From NCBI RefSeq assembly GCF_002252505.1, contig NZ_NNRL01000168.1, positions 62,001 to 126,000 of the forward strand: a stretch of 64,000 nucleotides of DNA, written 5' to 3'. How positions within the stretch are numbered: the first letter of the stretch is position 1; each line of letters starts with the position of its first letter. This DNA comes from Brucella grignonensis. GTDB lineage: Bacteria; Pseudomonadota; Alphaproteobacteria; Rhizobiales; Rhizobiaceae. Made by a program: the position numbers and the translations under genes. This document shows, piece by piece, positions 10,151 to 22,285 of this stretch. The notes beneath the pieces were generated by a model. That model saw nothing but the letters and a program-made list of their open reading frames with translations, ran no database searches and had not been told where the DNA came from.

Positions 10151-10208
10151 CACCTTTATTTCACCGGCGGACTAGCCGGTAACTAATTCATTCATCACCA
10201 TAATCTGA

Positions 10209-11873
<1,665 letters not shown>

Positions 11874-11972
11874 GAAGTCCATAAAGCACGCCCATGGTTT
11901 AATGCCTGCGCCGCTTAGCGGCGCGGGGAGCGGCATGGACTTCCAATAAGTCTAAACGTCAGAACGATAAAG

Positions 11973-11998
11973 AAAGGCGGCCTTTGGCCGCCTTTTTT
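11973..11998 (+). terminator. Rho-independent terminator of groESL
   Basis: GGCGGCC and GGCCGCC form a 7-bp stem around TTT and run into TTTTTT. It is preceded at 11908-11924 by another perfect 7-bp hairpin (GCGCCGC, TTA, GCGGCGC) with no T-tract, which could protect the mRNA end. Confidence 0.9.
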
Positions 11999-12177
11999 AC
12001 ATTGCGTAACTCTTTATGATTTATCGAAAATTTACCTATCATGAGCTTAATTATATTGCCCGGATGTATTTTAGCATTTTCTGATTTACTTTCAGCGGCT
12101 TTCATGATCAATCGCTAGTTATACGAGATGGACTTCCTGTTTGCCCCCGCACTTTGGAAGTCCTGTCTCAGGCAACA

Positions 12178-12205
12178 GGAAAGGCAGGCGCGAGCCTGCC
12201 TTTCC
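12178..12205. terminator. Perfect 12-bp hairpin in the groEL/HxlR gap
   Basis: GGAAAGGCAGGC, loop GCGA, then its exact complement. It lies 29 bases past the minus-strand HxlR stop and could end that transcript, but no strong T-tract follows on either strand. The rest of the 12000-12233 gap also holds GGACTTCC (12130-12137) paired with GGAAGTCC (12156-12163), and no gene. Confidence 0.5.
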
Positions 12206-12233
12206 ACTTTTCAGCGACCAATCATTAACTTGT

Positions 12234-12635
12234 TTATTCCGCAGCATCTGCGTGTACATGGTCATCGCCGGACAGGCGAGCATCATAGCGCGCCCGCGCC
12301 ATCATGACCTGCGCCTCATTGGCAATTGCCCATTCCCCCAAACCACGAACAGGTTTGAGAAGATCGCGACCCAATTCCGTCAGTTCGTATTCGACCTTTG
12401 GAGGGATGGTCGGAAACATCGTCCGGGATACAAATCCATCGCGCTCAAGATTACGCAACGTGGTTGTCAGCATTTTCTGCGAAATACCGTCAACCGTGCG
12501 GCGGATTTCATTAAACCGCATCGGACCATTGCCGAGATAGCTCACCACCAAAACCGTCCATTTATCGCCGACACGGGAGAGAATATCCGTCACTGCTCTA
12601 CAAGCGCTGGTTTCCTTGAAGTCACCGAGTTTCAT
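12234..12635 (-). CDS. HxlR-family winged-helix regulator
   Basis: Start at the ATG at 12635, preceded by AGGAGG; a longer frame exists but lacks a signal. The protein (~133 residues) begins MKLGDFKETSACRAVTDIL and has the HxlR core VGDKWTVLVVSYL...MRFNEIRR, ISQKMLTTTLRNLERDGFVSR. The conserved cysteine at residue 12 matches the redox-sensing cysteine of YodB/HypR-type members. It is divergent from an FMN reductase gene with 81 bases between, the usual layout for a quinone/electrophile or disulfide stress switch. It probably represses both genes. Confidence 0.9.
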   Translation of the reverse strand: MKLGDFKETSACRAVTDILSRVGDKWTVLVVSYLGNGPMRFNEIRRTVDGISQKMLTTTLRNLERDGFVSRTMFPTIPPKVEYELTELGRDLLKPVRGLGEWAIANEAQVMMARARYDARLSGDDHVHADAAE

Positions 12636-12689
12636 AAAAGTGCCTCCTTGCGCAATATAACTGGTCACTTGTATAGCGTTAGTCTCCAA

Positions 12690-12698
12690 TGGTTACCA
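12690..12698. promoter_or_regulatory. Candidate HxlR operator
   Basis: TGGTTACCA, a perfect 4-1-4 palindrome, lies in the divergent promoter region between the HxlR gene and the reductase, with a related TGGTCAC 28 bases away at 12662. Position and symmetry make it a candidate; no binding data exist here. Confidence 0.35.
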
Positions 12699-12716
12699 CT
12701 CAAAAAGGAAATATCC

Positions 12717-13277
12717 ATGAGTAAGCTTAAAGTGGCCGTGATTGTCGGCAGCACCCGTGAACAGCGTTTTTCGCCGGTGTCAGCAGAATGGATTGCAAAG
12801 GTCGCTGCTGAACGTCCTGAATTCGATGTCGAAATTCTGGACCTCGCCGATTATCCGATGGGTTTTTATGGCGACACGACAACCACGACCGCACAGGCTG
12901 AAACCGCCGATAAGTGGAAAACCAAGCTTCGCGAGTTTGACGCCTACATCCTCACCGCCGCTGAATACAACCACGCTCCGACTGCCGTTCTGAAAAACGC
13001 CATCGACTATGGTGACTGGATCCAGAAGCCAATGGGTTTTGTCGGTCACGGCGGCGTCGGCGGTGCACGTGCAGTGGAACAATTACGCATGATTGCCGTC
13101 GAAATGTCCTCCATGTCGGTTAAAACCGGCGTACACATCCTGTTTCCGGACTATCTGGCAGTCGTCAAAAAAGAAAACATGCTGGATGATTTCCCGCATC
13201 TGGCTGAAGCTGCGAAGAACATGCTTGATCAGCTTGCATGGTGGGGCCATGCTTTGAAGGCAGCTCGCCTCGGCTAG
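12717..13277 (+). CDS. NAD(P)H-dependent FMN reductase (flavodoxin-like fold)
   Basis: Start at the ATG at 12717 with AAAGGA upstream; the frame extends further 5' but through the regulator gene. The ~186-residue protein begins MSKLKVAVIVGSTREQRFSP, with the FMN phosphate-binding GSTR..R loop. TAAEYNHAPTAVLKNAIDYG (the NH(S/A)P..LKNAID signature of the family) lies near residue 85, with GHGGVGGARAVEQLR after it. Such enzymes reduce flavin, quinones, azo compounds or chromate in the cytoplasm. Pairing with a Cys-containing HxlR regulator suggests a role in electrophile or quinone stress. Confidence 0.88.
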   Translation: MSKLKVAVIVGSTREQRFSPVSAEWIAKVAAERPEFDVEILDLADYPMGFYGDTTTTTAQAETADKWKTKLREFDAYILTAAEYNHAPTAVLKNAIDYGDWIQKPMGFVGHGGVGGARAVEQLRMIAVEMSSMSVKTGVHILFPDYLAVVKKENMLDDFPHLAEAAKNMLDQLAWWGHALKAARLG

Positions 13278-13372
13278 TTTACTTGCGACAAGCCGGACAA
13301 TGGCTCACGGGTCGCATAACCCGGCTTGTCGCAACGCTTTTTCGCCCTATGATTATCAGAACGACAATTGGG

Positions 13373-13645
13373 ATGGATAATCATATGCGCAAAGAACTAC
13401 CGATAGCGACCGCGCCAAAAGACGGGCGGAAAGTCACTGTGGTCTGGATCGATGATGACGATCAGCGCAATGAATCGGTTGGTCAATTTCGATCGCTCGA
13501 TAAGCTCAAAGCTGGCGGCGGCGACTGGGATGAAACTGACACTGGCTGGTGGATTTTCACCGATAGCAAAACCCAGCAGAAGGTCGAACCGACCGCGTGG
13601 ATTTCCGAAACTGACGACGGCGATGACGACAACGAGGATAATTAA
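13373..13645 (+). CDS. Small acidic protein of unknown function
   Basis: About 90 residues from ATG 13373, or 86 from ATG 13385 (MRKELPIATAPKDGRKVTVV), where GGATGGA lies upstream. The core (TVVWIDDDDQRNESVGQFRS, GDWDETDTGWWIFTDS, EPTAWI) is Trp- and Asp-rich, and the tail is DDGDDDNEDN. The pattern 'PIATAPKDGR...W...GWW' resembles short phage- and Rhizobiales-type hypothetical proteins that I cannot place. No signal peptide or membrane segment. It is a single gene between the FMN reductase and fumC. Confidence 0.7.
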   Translation: MDNHMRKELPIATAPKDGRKVTVVWIDDDDQRNESVGQFRSLDKLKAGGGDWDETDTGWWIFTDSKTQQKVEPTAWISETDDGDDDNEDN

Positions 13646-13821
13646 ATTCCGGATGTGCGCGGCGGCCGATAAAATTTGACTTTTATATTCATATTTTATC
13701 AAATGGCTGAGGGTCAGGGCTTTGCAATGTAAGCATTCCATAGCCAATAATCTACCAATGCTGTTATTCTCGATTCTACAGGCGGGCATTTCACCCGCTT
13801 GAAACAAGCCGGAGACTGAAA

Positions 13822-15213
13822 ATGACTGCCACGCGTACCGAAACAGATACTTTCGGACCGATCGATGTTGCCGCCGACCGTTATTGGGGCGCGCAAACAC
13901 AACGTTCTTTGCAAAACTTCAAGATTGGCGGCGAGCGTATGCCCCTGCCCCTGGTTCATGCATTGGGCGTCGTCAAACGGGCGGCAGCGGAAACCAATAT
14001 TGCGTTGGGCAAGCTTGATCCGGTTCTGGGACAGGTCATCGCTGTTGCGGCATCGGAAGTGATTGAGGGCAAGCTCGACGATCATTTTCCACTTGTTGTC
14101 TGGCAGACCGGTTCCGGCACGCAGTCGAACATGAACGCCAACGAGGTCATTTCAAACCGCGCGATTGAGCTTCTCGGTGGTGAACTTGGTTCCAAAAAGC
14201 CGGTTCATCCAAACGATCACGTCAATATGAGCCAGTCGTCAAACGACAGCTTCCCAACCGCAATTCACATTGCGACTGCCGTTGAAGCTGTAAACCGGCT
14301 TTACCCGGCACTTGAGCATCTCACCAAAGCGCTGAAGGACAAGGAAGAGGCGTTCAAGGACATCATCAAGATCGGGCGCACGCATACGCAGGATGCAACG
14401 CCGGTCACACTTGGACAGGAATTCTCCGGCTATCGCGCAGCACTCGAATATGCGCGCCATCGCATCGAACAGTCCCTCGCTGACGTCTTCCTGCTCGCAC
14501 AGGGCGGCACCGCCGTTGGTACGGGTCTCAACGCGCCAAAAGGCTTCGATACCGGCTTTGCAGACGCTGTCAGTGAAATCACCGGCCTGAGCTTCAAGAC
14601 GGCACCAAACAAATTTGAGGCGCTTGCAAGCCACGGCGCACTTGCAAATTTCCACGGCAGCCTGAATGCGTTGGCCGCTGATCTCTTCAAGATAGCCAAC
14701 GATATACGCTTCCTGGGTTCCGGCCCACGCTCCGGCCTTGGCGAACTATCGCTGCCGGAAAACGAGCCGGGCTCCTCGATCATGCCCGGCAAGGTCAACC
14801 CGACACAGGCCGAAGCTTTGACGATGGTTGCAACACAAGTCTTTGGCAATCAGACGACCGTTACGGTTGCTGCAAGTCAGGGCCACTTCGAGCTTAATGT
14901 TTTCAAGCCAGTCATTGCTTATAATGTACTGCAATCGATCCGTATTCTGAGCGACGCCATGGTTTCCTTCGCAGATCATTGCGTTGAAGGTATTGAAGCG
15001 AATGAAGATCGCATCAAGGATCTTCTTGAACGTTCGCTGATGCTTGTGACCGCTCTGGCCCCAGCCATCGGTTATGACAATGCAGCCAAGATCGCCAAGA
15101 CTGCACACAAGAACGGCACGACCTTGCGGGAAGAAGCTCTAAAGAGCGGTCACGTCTCCGAAGCAGACTATGATCGTCTGGTACGCGCTGAAAAAATGAT
15201 CGCACCGGAATGA
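13822..15213 (+). CDS. fumC: Fumarate hydratase class II
   Basis: The 463-residue, iron-independent fumarase of the TCA cycle interconverts fumarate and malate. It shows [19 protein letters not shown] (substrate site) near residue 97, [16 protein letters not shown] near residue 183, and the family signature [16 protein letters not shown] near residue 315. It starts METTAT-like as [20 protein letters not shown], and GGAGA lies upstream of the ATG. Monocistronic by appearance. Confidence 0.97.
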   Translation: MTATRTETDTFGPIDVAADRYWGAQTQRSLQNFKIGGERMPLPLVHALGVVKRAAAETNIALGKLDPVLGQVIAVAASEVIEGKLDDHFPLVVWQTGSGTQSNMNANEVISNRAIELLGGELGSKKPVHPNDHVNMSQSSNDSFPTAIHIATAVEAVNRLYPALEHLTKALKDKEEAFKDIIKIGRTHTQDATPVTLGQEFSGYRAALEYARHRIEQSLADVFLLAQGGTAVGTGLNAPKGFDTGFADAVSEITGLSFKTAPNKFEALASHGALANFHGSLNALAADLFKIANDIRFLGSGPRSGLGELSLPENEPGSSIMPGKVNPTQAEALTMVATQVFGNQTTVTVAASQGHFELNVFKPVIAYNVLQSIRILSDAMVSFADHCVEGIEANEDRIKDLLERSLMLVTALAPAIGYDNAAKIAKTAHKNGTTLREEALKSGHVSEADYDRLVRAEKMIAPE

Positions 15214-15312
15214 TTGTACACAAGCGGTGAACAAACTGTCGAGGAATATCTATCTTTTCTTGACAGTGTAGAGTAGGTATTTGATTGCTCAGTTTAATTG
15301 GAGATACCCCTG

Positions 15313-15714
15313 ATGTCGTCTATCACTCCTCAGAGCAACGGCCTGGCCACGCTCGTCGCACGCGTCTTTCTTTCGATCCTGTTCATTCTCGCTGGCTTCA
15401 GCAAGCTGACTGCAATTTCCGGCACTGCTGGTTACTTTGCAGGCCTAGGTCTTCCGGTTCCAACTGTAACAGCCGTTCTGGTTGGTCTGGTTGAGTTCCT
15501 CGGTGGTCTCGCTATTCTCGTTGGTTTCCAGACCCGTATTGCTGCCGCAATCGTCGCTCTCTTCACCATCGGTGCAACGCTCGTAGCGCACATGAACTTC
15601 GCTGAAGGCATGAACGCCCTGATGGCACAGAAGAACCTCGCCATTGCTGGTGGTCTGATCCTTCTTACACTGCAGGGTGCAGGATCGATTTCGATCGATG
15701 CCAAGCGCGGCTGA
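15313..15714 (+). CDS. DoxX family membrane protein
   Basis: Start at ATG 15313, with GGAG twelve bases upstream. The 133-residue protein has four hydrophobic helices: ARVFLSILFILAGFSKL, VPTVTAVLVGLVEFLGG, IAAAIVALFTIGATLV and NLAIAGGLILLTLQG. This is the DoxX/DUF417-like pattern, with the FxxaGxxKL motif in helix 1. Homologues are linked to oxidative stress and quinone pools; the role here is unknown. It ends 23 bases before a strong terminator. Confidence 0.85.
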   Translation: MSSITPQSNGLATLVARVFLSILFILAGFSKLTAISGTAGYFAGLGLPVPTVTAVLVGLVEFLGGLAILVGFQTRIAAAIVALFTIGATLVAHMNFAEGMNALMAQKNLAIAGGLILLTLQGAGSISIDAKRG

Positions 15715-15736
15715 TCAAGCTGCAATACATATTTTG

Positions 15737-15768
15737 AAAAAGCCGCGCCTCAACAGCGCGGCTTTTTT
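15737..15768 (+). terminator. Rho-independent terminator of the doxX gene
   Basis: AGCCGCGC pairs with GCGCGGCT around a short loop and is followed by TTTTT. Confidence 0.88.
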
Positions 15769-15920
15769 AGTATCCGCTTTATCAAGACACAGAACTGTTA
15801 CTTAGAACGCGCGATGATTGCATCCTTCGTTCTTGTAAGATAATGCAACCGCCTATTTTCATTTTGGAAAGACATATCGTCCTCCCAGACGTGTCTCATA
15901 ACTTAGCTTGTAGAGAAAAA

Positions 15921-17168
15921 ATGGCCGTTTCACCCGCAACGAACAGTCAGCTTCGTGCTGATGCCCATTCGGGCAACAATTACAGCTTTGCACTTGCCAG
16001 CCTCACGATGCTCTTCTTCATGTGGGGCTTCATCACATGTCTCAACGACATTCTTATCCCGCATCTCAAAGGTGTGTTTCAGCTCAACTACTTCCAGTCG
16101 ATGCTGATCCAGTTCTGCTTCTTCGGCGCTTACTTCATCGTCTCGCTGCCAGCCGGTGCACTTGTCAAACGCATCTCCTATAAATGGGGTATCGTAACCG
16201 GTCTGGTGATTGCAGCCATTGGCTGTGCACTGTTCATTCCAGCTGCATCCTATCGCGTTTATGCGCTGTTTCTCGGCGCGCTTTTTGTGCTGGCATCAGG
16301 CGTCACGATCCTGCAGGTCGCGGCAAATCCTTATGTCACAGTTTTGGGGACACCGGAAACCGCAGCGAGCCGTTTGACGCTGACACAGGCTTTCAACTCG
16401 CTCGGCACAACCGTCGCGCCATCCTTTGGTGCCCTCCTGATCCTGTCCGCAGCAACCAGTGATGCTGCAAGATCGGCAGAAGCTGATGCCGTTCAGTTCC
16501 CTTATCTTCTGTTGGCCCTCGCCTTTGCAGTTCTCGCAGTCGTTTTCGCAATCCTGAAACTGCCTGACGTTCAGGAAGAAGAAACCGCTGTCATCACCAA
16601 GGAAGATGGTTCAGCCTGGCAGTATCGCCATCTGGTCTTAGGCTCTATCGGTCTGTTCGTTTATGTCGGCGCTGAGGTCAGCGTTGGCAGTTTCCTCGTG
16701 AACTTCCTCAATGATCCGAATGTTGCGGGCCTGGCCGAATCCGAAGCTGCGCACTACGTTTCCTATTTCTGGGGCGGCGCCATGGTCGGACGCTTCATCG
16801 GCTCCGTTGCGATGCGCTATATCGATGACGGCAAGGCGCTGGCTTTCAACGCGCTCATGGCAATCGTTCTGCTGCTCATTACGGTCGCTACCACAGGTCA
16901 TGTTGCCATGTGGTCGGTACTTGCTATCGGCCTCTTCAACTCGATCATGTTCCCGACGATCTTCAGCCTCGCACTGCATGGTCTTGGCAAACACACCAGC
17001 CAGGGTTCTGGCATTCTGTGTCTGGCAATTGTGGGTGGTGCGATCATCCCGCTCATTCAGGGCGCACTGGCCGATACTGTGGGCATTCATCTGGCATTCC
17101 TGATGCCAATCATCTGCTACATTTACATCGCTTATTATGGTCTCATTGGCAGCAAACCAGCGAACTAA
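15921..17168 (+). CDS. gluP: Glucose/galactose MFS transporter GluP
   Basis: Start chosen at ATG 15921 (MAVSPATNS); the frame can extend to 15843 without a better signal. The ~415-residue protein has 12 transmembrane helices. It opens with [20 protein letters not shown] followed by DILIPHLK, and reads through like the Brucella abortus glucose/galactose permease gluP and the FucP-type sugar:proton symporters. Role: uptake of hexoses across the inner membrane. The gene ends at a bidirectional terminator facing hisG. Confidence 0.93.
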   Translation: MAVSPATNSQLRADAHSGNNYSFALASLTMLFFMWGFITCLNDILIPHLKGVFQLNYFQSMLIQFCFFGAYFIVSLPAGALVKRISYKWGIVTGLVIAAIGCALFIPAASYRVYALFLGALFVLASGVTILQVAANPYVTVLGTPETAASRLTLTQAFNSLGTTVAPSFGALLILSAATSDAARSAEADAVQFPYLLLALAFAVLAVVFAILKLPDVQEEETAVITKEDGSAWQYRHLVLGSIGLFVYVGAEVSVGSFLVNFLNDPNVAGLAESEAAHYVSYFWGGAMVGRFIGSVAMRYIDDGKALAFNALMAIVLLLITVATTGHVAMWSVLAIGLFNSIMFPTIFSLALHGLGKHTSQGSGILCLAIVGGAIIPLIQGALADTVGIHLAFLMPIICYIYIAYYGLIGSKPAN

Positions 17169-17176
17169 AGACAAAA

Positions 17177-17206
17177 AAGCCGGTCTGAATTTCAGACCGG
17201 CTTTTC
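17177..17206. terminator. Bidirectional terminator between gluP and hisG
   Basis: AAGCCGGTCTGAA pairs with TTCAGACCGGCTT around a single base. Runs of A before and T after let it end both the plus-strand gluP and minus-strand hisG transcripts. Confidence 0.88.
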
Positions 17207-17225
17207 TAATTCAATGTGGCATTTA

Positions 17226-17921
17226 TCAGCCTGCAAGACCTTTACGAATACGCGCAACGACTTCCGCAACCCGCGCACTTGTCTCACCGCGACGGGCCGA
17301 TACGAGACAGGCCTGCGAGCGCAGGATGATACCGTCTTCCAATACCTTCAGATGATTAGCCGTCAGGGTCGAACCGGTTGATGTGATGTCGACGATCATA
17401 TCAGCCGAACCCGCTGCTGGCGCACCTTCAGTCGCTCCAAGGCTTTCAACGATACGATAGACCTGGATGCCATGCTTTTGTGAAAAGAATTGCTGCGTCA
17501 GGCGCCAGTATTTGGTGGCGATGCGCAAACGGCGACCATGACGCTGGCGGAAATCGGCAGCAACATCGTCAAGATCAGCCATTGTGGTCACATCGCGCCA
17601 GACTTCCGGCACTGCAACCACAACATCGGCGTGGCCAAAGCCTAGCTCCGCTTCAATCACAACGCGTTCGTCGGCATGAGCCAGTGTCTCACGCACGAGG
17701 TCTTCGCCGGTCACGCCCAGATCGACGCTGCCGTAACCCAGCTCGCGTGCGATTTCAGATGCCGAGAGAAACAGAATATCGATGTCATTCTCGCCCTCGA
17801 CCCGCGCGCGATAATTGCGTGAATCGTCAGGCAGAATAACCTTGTATCCAGCTGTCTCCAGAACCGCGAGCGTCTGCTCCTTCAACCGTCCCTTGGAAGG
17901 GAGTGCCAATGTCACAGTCAT
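17226..17921 (-). CDS. hisG: ATP phosphoribosyltransferase, short form HisG
   Basis: At 231 residues it is the short form, lacking the C-terminal regulatory domain, so it needs HisZ for activity and feedback control. It starts [18 protein letters not shown]; the PRPP-binding segment is near residue 170 ([20 protein letters not shown]). It catalyses the first step of histidine synthesis. The ATG overlaps the hisZ stop by four bases, so hisS-hisZ-hisG are translationally coupled. Confidence 0.95.
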   Translation of the reverse strand: MTVTLALPSKGRLKEQTLAVLETAGYKVILPDDSRNYRARVEGENDIDILFLSASEIARELGYGSVDLGVTGEDLVRETLAHADERVVIEAELGFGHADVVVAVPEVWRDVTTMADLDDVAADFRQRHGRRLRIATKYWRLTQQFFSQKHGIQVYRIVESLGATEGAPAAGSADMIVDITSTGSTLTANHLKVLEDGIILRSQACLVSARRGETSARVAEVVARIRKGLAG

Positions 17922-19048
17922 GATTGTTCTCCGCTCAGCGCCTGAAGCCGGTCGAGCCAGATGGAAAAGCCAACGCCGGGAATGTTTTCGGATGCGCCAA
18001 GCATGGTCAGCAGACGGTCGTAACGACCGCCACCTGCCAGAACCATATCCTTGTCGCTACCCGCCTGGCGGATCTCATAGACAAGGCCTGTGTAATAATC
18101 GAGCGGGCGACCGAAAGACGCGTCATAGACAATGTCTTCCACCGAAATGCCAGCTGCAATAATCGCATCGGTACGTGCTTCGAATTTTTGCAGAACGGCG
18201 CTCAAATCAAGCGCATTGTCGGCAGCGAAAGCGCGTAACGTGATGCTTGCAGCTTCCAGCGAAACACGCGTCGCGAGGAAACGCTTCAGCACTTCAAGCG
18301 CTGAGGAAGGAAACCGCGTTGCGGCCAGATCTTCTTTTTCAATCAAGCGACGCGCGATCTCGGCAGGCGTGCGGCCCGCTCCCGGTGAAATACCGGCTTC
18401 CAGCATTTCGGTTTCAAGCATGCGTGCGAGCCCGGCCTCATCACCTTCAGCAACAAGCCCGGCAAGCTGTTCGGGCAGCGGATCGTTACGCTGTTCACCC
18501 GTCAGCTCGGCAAAGGCTGCTTCCATCGTGCGTTCATCGCCGAAAGCGCGCAGCAGTTTCTTGCGCCAGCCCTGTGGCAAACCAAGCGCTTTCAGCATTC
18601 CTGCAAAAACGGCCTGATCACCGAGAACGATTTCGAGCTGTACGTCTCTGGAGGCAGACTTCACGCATGTTAGCGCATCACCAATCGAACGTGCATCTGA
18701 TGCCGCTTCATCGGCAGCACCGAGATCTTCGATCCCTGCCTGTAGAAACTCCGCAGCGCCATCACGGCGCTGGCGGAAAACCTCGCCAAGATAGGCATAA
18801 CGCTTGGGCGTTGCGGCATTAAGCGCGATGTGATTGCGGCAGACCGGAATGGTGAATTCCGGACGCAGGCAAAGGCTGTCGCCATTCTCGTTTTCGGTCA
18901 GGAAAATACGGCGGCGCAAATCCTCGCCCGCCATATCCAGAAACGGATCAGCTGGCTGGATCAGCGGAATATCAACAAGTTCCGCTTCGCTGGTATCAAG
19001 CTGCCCGCGAAGCATCGCGAAGATCGGTGATGTGCGTGATCCAGTCAT
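17918..19048 (-). CDS. hisZ: ATP phosphoribosyltransferase regulatory subunit HisZ
   Basis: The 376-residue HisRS-like protein keeps class II synthetase folds but does not charge tRNA. It carries [27 protein letters not shown] and [19 protein letters not shown]. It forms a hetero-octamer with HisG. It sits between hisS and hisG, seven bases after hisS. Confidence 0.94.
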   Translation of the reverse strand: MTGSRTSPIFAMLRGQLDTSEAELVDIPLIQPADPFLDMAGEDLRRRIFLTENENGDSLCLRPEFTIPVCRNHIALNAATPKRYAYLGEVFRQRRDGAAEFLQAGIEDLGAADEAASDARSIGDALTCVKSASRDVQLEIVLGDQAVFAGMLKALGLPQGWRKKLLRAFGDERTMEAAFAELTGEQRNDPLPEQLAGLVAEGDEAGLARMLETEMLEAGISPGAGRTPAEIARRLIEKEDLAATRFPSSALEVLKRFLATRVSLEAASITLRAFAADNALDLSAVLQKFEARTDAIIAAGISVEDIVYDASFGRPLDYYTGLVYEIRQAGSDKDMVLAGGGRYDRLLTMLGASENIPGVGFSIWLDRLQALSGEQS

Positions 19049-19055
19049 CGTCCCG

Positions 19056-20594
19056 TCACTTTGCCTGCTGTGCGCGATCGCGAGCCTGCGCTTCTAAGAT
19101 TTCGCGAACTGCTTCAACGATACCTTCTTCCTTGACCGTAACCTGCGCCGGGCGGCTTTCGCGCCAGGTCGCATTGTCCTCGATCTCGGCAGAGATACGC
19201 TTGCCTTCGATCAGATCCTTGATCTGAACTTCGCCCGCGTCACGCTCCTGCGAACCCTGAATGATCACGCATGGCGCATCACGACGATCCGCATATTTCA
19301 TCTGTGCTTTCATGCCGGAACCACCGACATACATTTCGGCGCGGATGCCGGACTGGCGCAAATCGGAAACCATCTTTTGATAGCGACCAAGGCTTGCAGC
19401 GTCCTTGTCCATGACCAGAACGACAACCGGGCCAACCACATCAGAAACATCGAGCTTGCCGAGATTCTTCAATGCCGTCATCAGGCGCGAAACGCCAATC
19501 GAGAAACCCGTTGCCGGAACTGGCTCGCCACGGAAGCGCGAAACCAGACCATCATAACGGCCACCGCCGCCAACCGAACCGAACACGACCTTCTGGCCAT
19601 CTTCATTGGTCACATCGAACAGAAGCTCGGCTTCAAAGACAGGGCCGGTGTAATATTCAAGACCGCGAACCACGGACGGATCGATCTTCACGCGACCTTC
19701 GTAACCGCCAGCGTCGAACAATGCTTCCATATCGGCAAGCTCTTTAACGCCTTCTTCGCCCTTGGCGTTACCAGCAACAACGGCCTGCAAATTGGCAATC
19801 GTTTCGGCACCATTGACACCGCCCGCAGAGGTGAAAGCCAGAACTTTTTCCACGGCTGCATCATCAAGCAATGCACCCTTGGTGAAATCGCCACTTTCAT
19901 CAAGGCGACCCTTGCCGAGCAGAAGACGAACACCTTCTACACCAAACTTGTCGAGCTTATCGATGGCGCGCAGAACATTGAGGCGTTTGCCAGCATTCTC
20001 ATCGCCTTCAAGGCCAATCGCTTCGAGTACACCGTCGAGAACCTTACGATTGTTGACGCGGATCACGTAATCGCCGCGCTGAATGCCAAGACGCTCAACC
20101 GTATCCGCCATCATCATGCACATTTCGGCATCAGCCGAGACATTCGGCGCGCCGACTGTGTCGGCATCGAACTGCATGAACTGGCGGAAACGACCCGGAC
20201 CCGGCTTCTCGTTACGGAAAACCCAACCATTGCGATAGCTGCGATATGGCTTGGGCAGGCTTTCATAATTCTCAGCCACAAAGCGTGCGAGTGGTGCGGT
20301 CAGATCATAGCGCAGCGACAACCACTGCTCGTCATCGTCCTGAAACGAGAACACGCCTTCATTCGGGCGGTCCTGATCCGGCAGGAACTTTCCAAGCGCA
20401 TCGGTATATTCGATGAGCGGCGTTTCCACTGGCTCAAATCCATAAAGGTCGTAGACTTCCCGGATGGTCGCTGTCATCTTTTCTGTGGCGCGCAGATCAT
20501 CCGGCACCCGATCGACAAACCCGCGTGGCAACCGCGCTTTCATCTTGTCCGCTTTATCGGCCATTTTTTCCGCCTGATCGTTGATTTTGTTCAT
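19056..20594 (-). CDS. hisS: Histidyl-tRNA synthetase
   Basis: The 512-residue class II synthetase shows motif 2 ([20 protein letters not shown] style: [20 protein letters not shown]), the histidine A motif [15 protein letters not shown], and motif 3 ([15 protein letters not shown]). The reading frame opens [19 protein letters not shown]; an in-frame ATG at 20564 could be the real start. It heads an operon with hisZ and hisG, an arrangement common in Rhizobiales. Confidence 0.96.
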   Translation of the reverse strand: MNKINDQAEKMADKADKMKARLPRGFVDRVPDDLRATEKMTATIREVYDLYGFEPVETPLIEYTDALGKFLPDQDRPNEGVFSFQDDDEQWLSLRYDLTAPLARFVAENYESLPKPYRSYRNGWVFRNEKPGPGRFRQFMQFDADTVGAPNVSADAEMCMMMADTVERLGIQRGDYVIRVNNRKVLDGVLEAIGLEGDENAGKRLNVLRAIDKLDKFGVEGVRLLLGKGRLDESGDFTKGALLDDAAVEKVLAFTSAGGVNGAETIANLQAVVAGNAKGEEGVKELADMEALFDAGGYEGRVKIDPSVVRGLEYYTGPVFEAELLFDVTNEDGQKVVFGSVGGGGRYDGLVSRFRGEPVPATGFSIGVSRLMTALKNLGKLDVSDVVGPVVVLVMDKDAASLGRYQKMVSDLRQSGIRAEMYVGGSGMKAQMKYADRRDAPCVIIQGSQERDAGEVQIKDLIEGKRISAEIEDNATWRESRPAQVTVKEEGIVEAVREILEAQARDRAQQAK

Positions 20595-20674
20595 GTTGCG
20601 CCGGACAAACCCGGCAAATCCGTTGCCGGTTTCCTAACGCATCAAGACGAGTGCGGCAAGGGTAGTCTACACAA

Positions 20675-21292
20675 TCAGCGTGTAGCGATAGCAACCGCCG
20701 CACCGGCCATCATTCCGGCACTGGTACGATTGGCGATCTGCATAGCGCGTGGACTGCGAAGCAGGCGCCGTGCCTGTGTTGCAAGCACCACCCAGGCGCT
20801 GTCAACAAGCGCCAGCACCACAAACATAACAAGCAGCAATTCCATCCAGCCAACAACTGAAACATGGGTGATGTCGATGATGGTTGGCAGGATCGCGACG
20901 TAGAATACCATGATCTTGGGATTACCGAGCGTAACCGCCAAAGCGCTGAAGAAGAGCTTCTTTGCCTCTCCATGGCGCGGGATAGCATCCTCATCCACGC
21001 TCTCAGCAACGGGAGCAAACCACATTTTCCACGAAAGATAGATCAGATAAGCGACGCCAAGATATTTCAACACAAGGAAAACAGTGTGGAAGCTGTGGGC
21101 GAGTGCAGACAGACCCCACACGGCAAGCGAAAGCCAGATCGCGTCACCCAACCAAAGCCCGAACATGAATGGAAACACGCCCTTATGACCACGGCTAAGA
21201 ACACGGGCGACCAGCGCACCAATGTTCGGTCCCGGCGTACCAGCCGCCACAACCAGAATACCGGCAAAAGCCACAAGCGATGTCATATCCAT
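20675..21292 (-). CDS. LysE/RhtB family amino acid exporter
   Basis: Start at ATG 21292, which has AGGAG nine bases upstream; a longer frame adds 30 unlikely residues. The 205-residue membrane protein begins MDMTSLVAFAGILVVAAGTP and has the family motif TPGPNIGALVARVLSRGHKG followed by hydrophobic helices to the end. It is expected to export amino acids or analogues across the inner membrane. Substrate cannot be told from sequence. Confidence 0.9.
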   Translation of the reverse strand: MDMTSLVAFAGILVVAAGTPGPNIGALVARVLSRGHKGVFPFMFGLWLGDAIWLSLAVWGLSALAHSFHTVFLVLKYLGVAYLIYLSWKMWFAPVAESVDEDAIPRHGEAKKLFFSALAVTLGNPKIMVFYVAILPTIIDITHVSVVGWMELLLVMFVVLALVDSAWVVLATQARRLLRSPRAMQIANRTSAGMMAGAAVAIATR

Positions 21293-21389
21293 TTTCACAC
21301 TCCTGAAAATGAGATGTGCCAGAAAACGGATTTTGCTGCAATCGCCCTTATACCAAGGCGCTAAGATACTGACGCATCGCACATTGGCA

Positions 21390-22037
21390 TTACTTGGGTC
21401 GAGTCAGTGCTTGCCGAAGCTTTTCGATGTTCGGACGGCAGTGGCAGCCTTCAATGTGGTCGTTGACCAGTCCCATGGCCTGCATGAAAGCGTAAACGGT
21501 GGTCGGCCCCACGAAAGACCAGCCGCGTTTTTTAAGATCTTTAGAAATCCGGGTTGAGGTAGTCGTTGTGGGATTGGCAGACAAGGTCGGATAATCCACC
21601 ACTTGCGGGCGATCCTCTGCACCCGGCTCAAAGGACCAGAAATAAGCAGCGAGCGAACCTTTTTCTTTGACCAGCTCGATTGCGCGCTTGGCGTTGTTGA
21701 TTGTGGACACGATCTTTCCGCGATGCCGCACAATACCTTTGTCAGCCAATAGCCGCTCGATATCCTTATCGTCGTATAGAGCTACGCGGTGGAAATCGAA
21801 CCCGTCAAAAGCTGCGCGAAAATTCTCACGTTTGCGCAGGATCGTCAGCCACGACAGCCCTGACTGAAAGCCTTCAAGGCAGATTTTCTCAAACAGACGG
21901 TGATCATTCGTTACCGGAACGCCCCACTCATTATCGTGATAGGCTATGTAATCAGGCAACTCACCGGGCCAGAAACAGCGCATTTTGCCGTCCGCATTGA
22001 CGATCAAACCGGTCTTTTCCTGCACCGTATCGCTCAT
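21390..22037 (-). CDS. tag: DNA-3-methyladenine glycosylase I
   Basis: Start at ATG 22037 with GGAGG upstream. The 215-residue protein has the Tag signatures MRCFWPGELPDYIAYHDNEW and GVPVTNDHRLFEKICLEGFQ, SGLSWLTILRKRENFRAAF, and the zinc-ligand residues (Cys near the start, His and Cys in EGCHCRPN). It removes 3-methyladenine from DNA in base excision repair. Monocistronic. Confidence 0.95.
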   Translation of the reverse strand: MSDTVQEKTGLIVNADGKMRCFWPGELPDYIAYHDNEWGVPVTNDHRLFEKICLEGFQSGLSWLTILRKRENFRAAFDGFDFHRVALYDDKDIERLLADKGIVRHRGKIVSTINNAKRAIELVKEKGSLAAYFWSFEPGAEDRPQVVDYPTLSANPTTTTSTRISKDLKKRGWSFVGPTTVYAFMQAMGLVNDHIEGCHCRPNIEKLRQALTRPK

Positions 22038-22194
22038 TTCTGTCCTCCGAAGTTTCATTCATTTTTAATCATGTCGCGCAACTTGCCGCTAACCACAACT
22101 TTAATTTGAAGCAAGTCAAAGCCCGACACGCGGCAAAATTTACCTTTATGATTCCATTGCCCGGCACAATGGACCCATGAATTTCGGAGCCGTT

Positions 22195-22217
22195 CTCCTG
22201 ACAGGAGATGTCAGGAG
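22195..22217. promoter_or_regulatory. Perfect inverted repeat upstream of the L,D-transpeptidase gene
   Basis: CTCCTGACA, loop GGAGA, then TGTCAGGAG: a 9-bp perfect stem 70 bases before the transpeptidase ATG. It could be an operator or a leader hairpin; no T-tract follows, so a terminator is unlikely. Confidence 0.4.
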
Positions 22218-22285
22218 TGCGACGGACAACCGCGTAATTGCAGATGCCGGGCAGATGCATAACGCAAAACAGTCGGATTTGGCTT

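Noticed and set aside
12141-12716. Long 5' extension of the FMN reductase frame
   Set aside because: It runs through the HxlR gene on the other strand; the ribosome binding site and flavodoxin fold begin at 12717.
19377-20903. 508-residue open frame antisense to hisS
   Set aside because: It lies opposite a certain gene, has no family resemblance and starts without a signal; a shadow frame.
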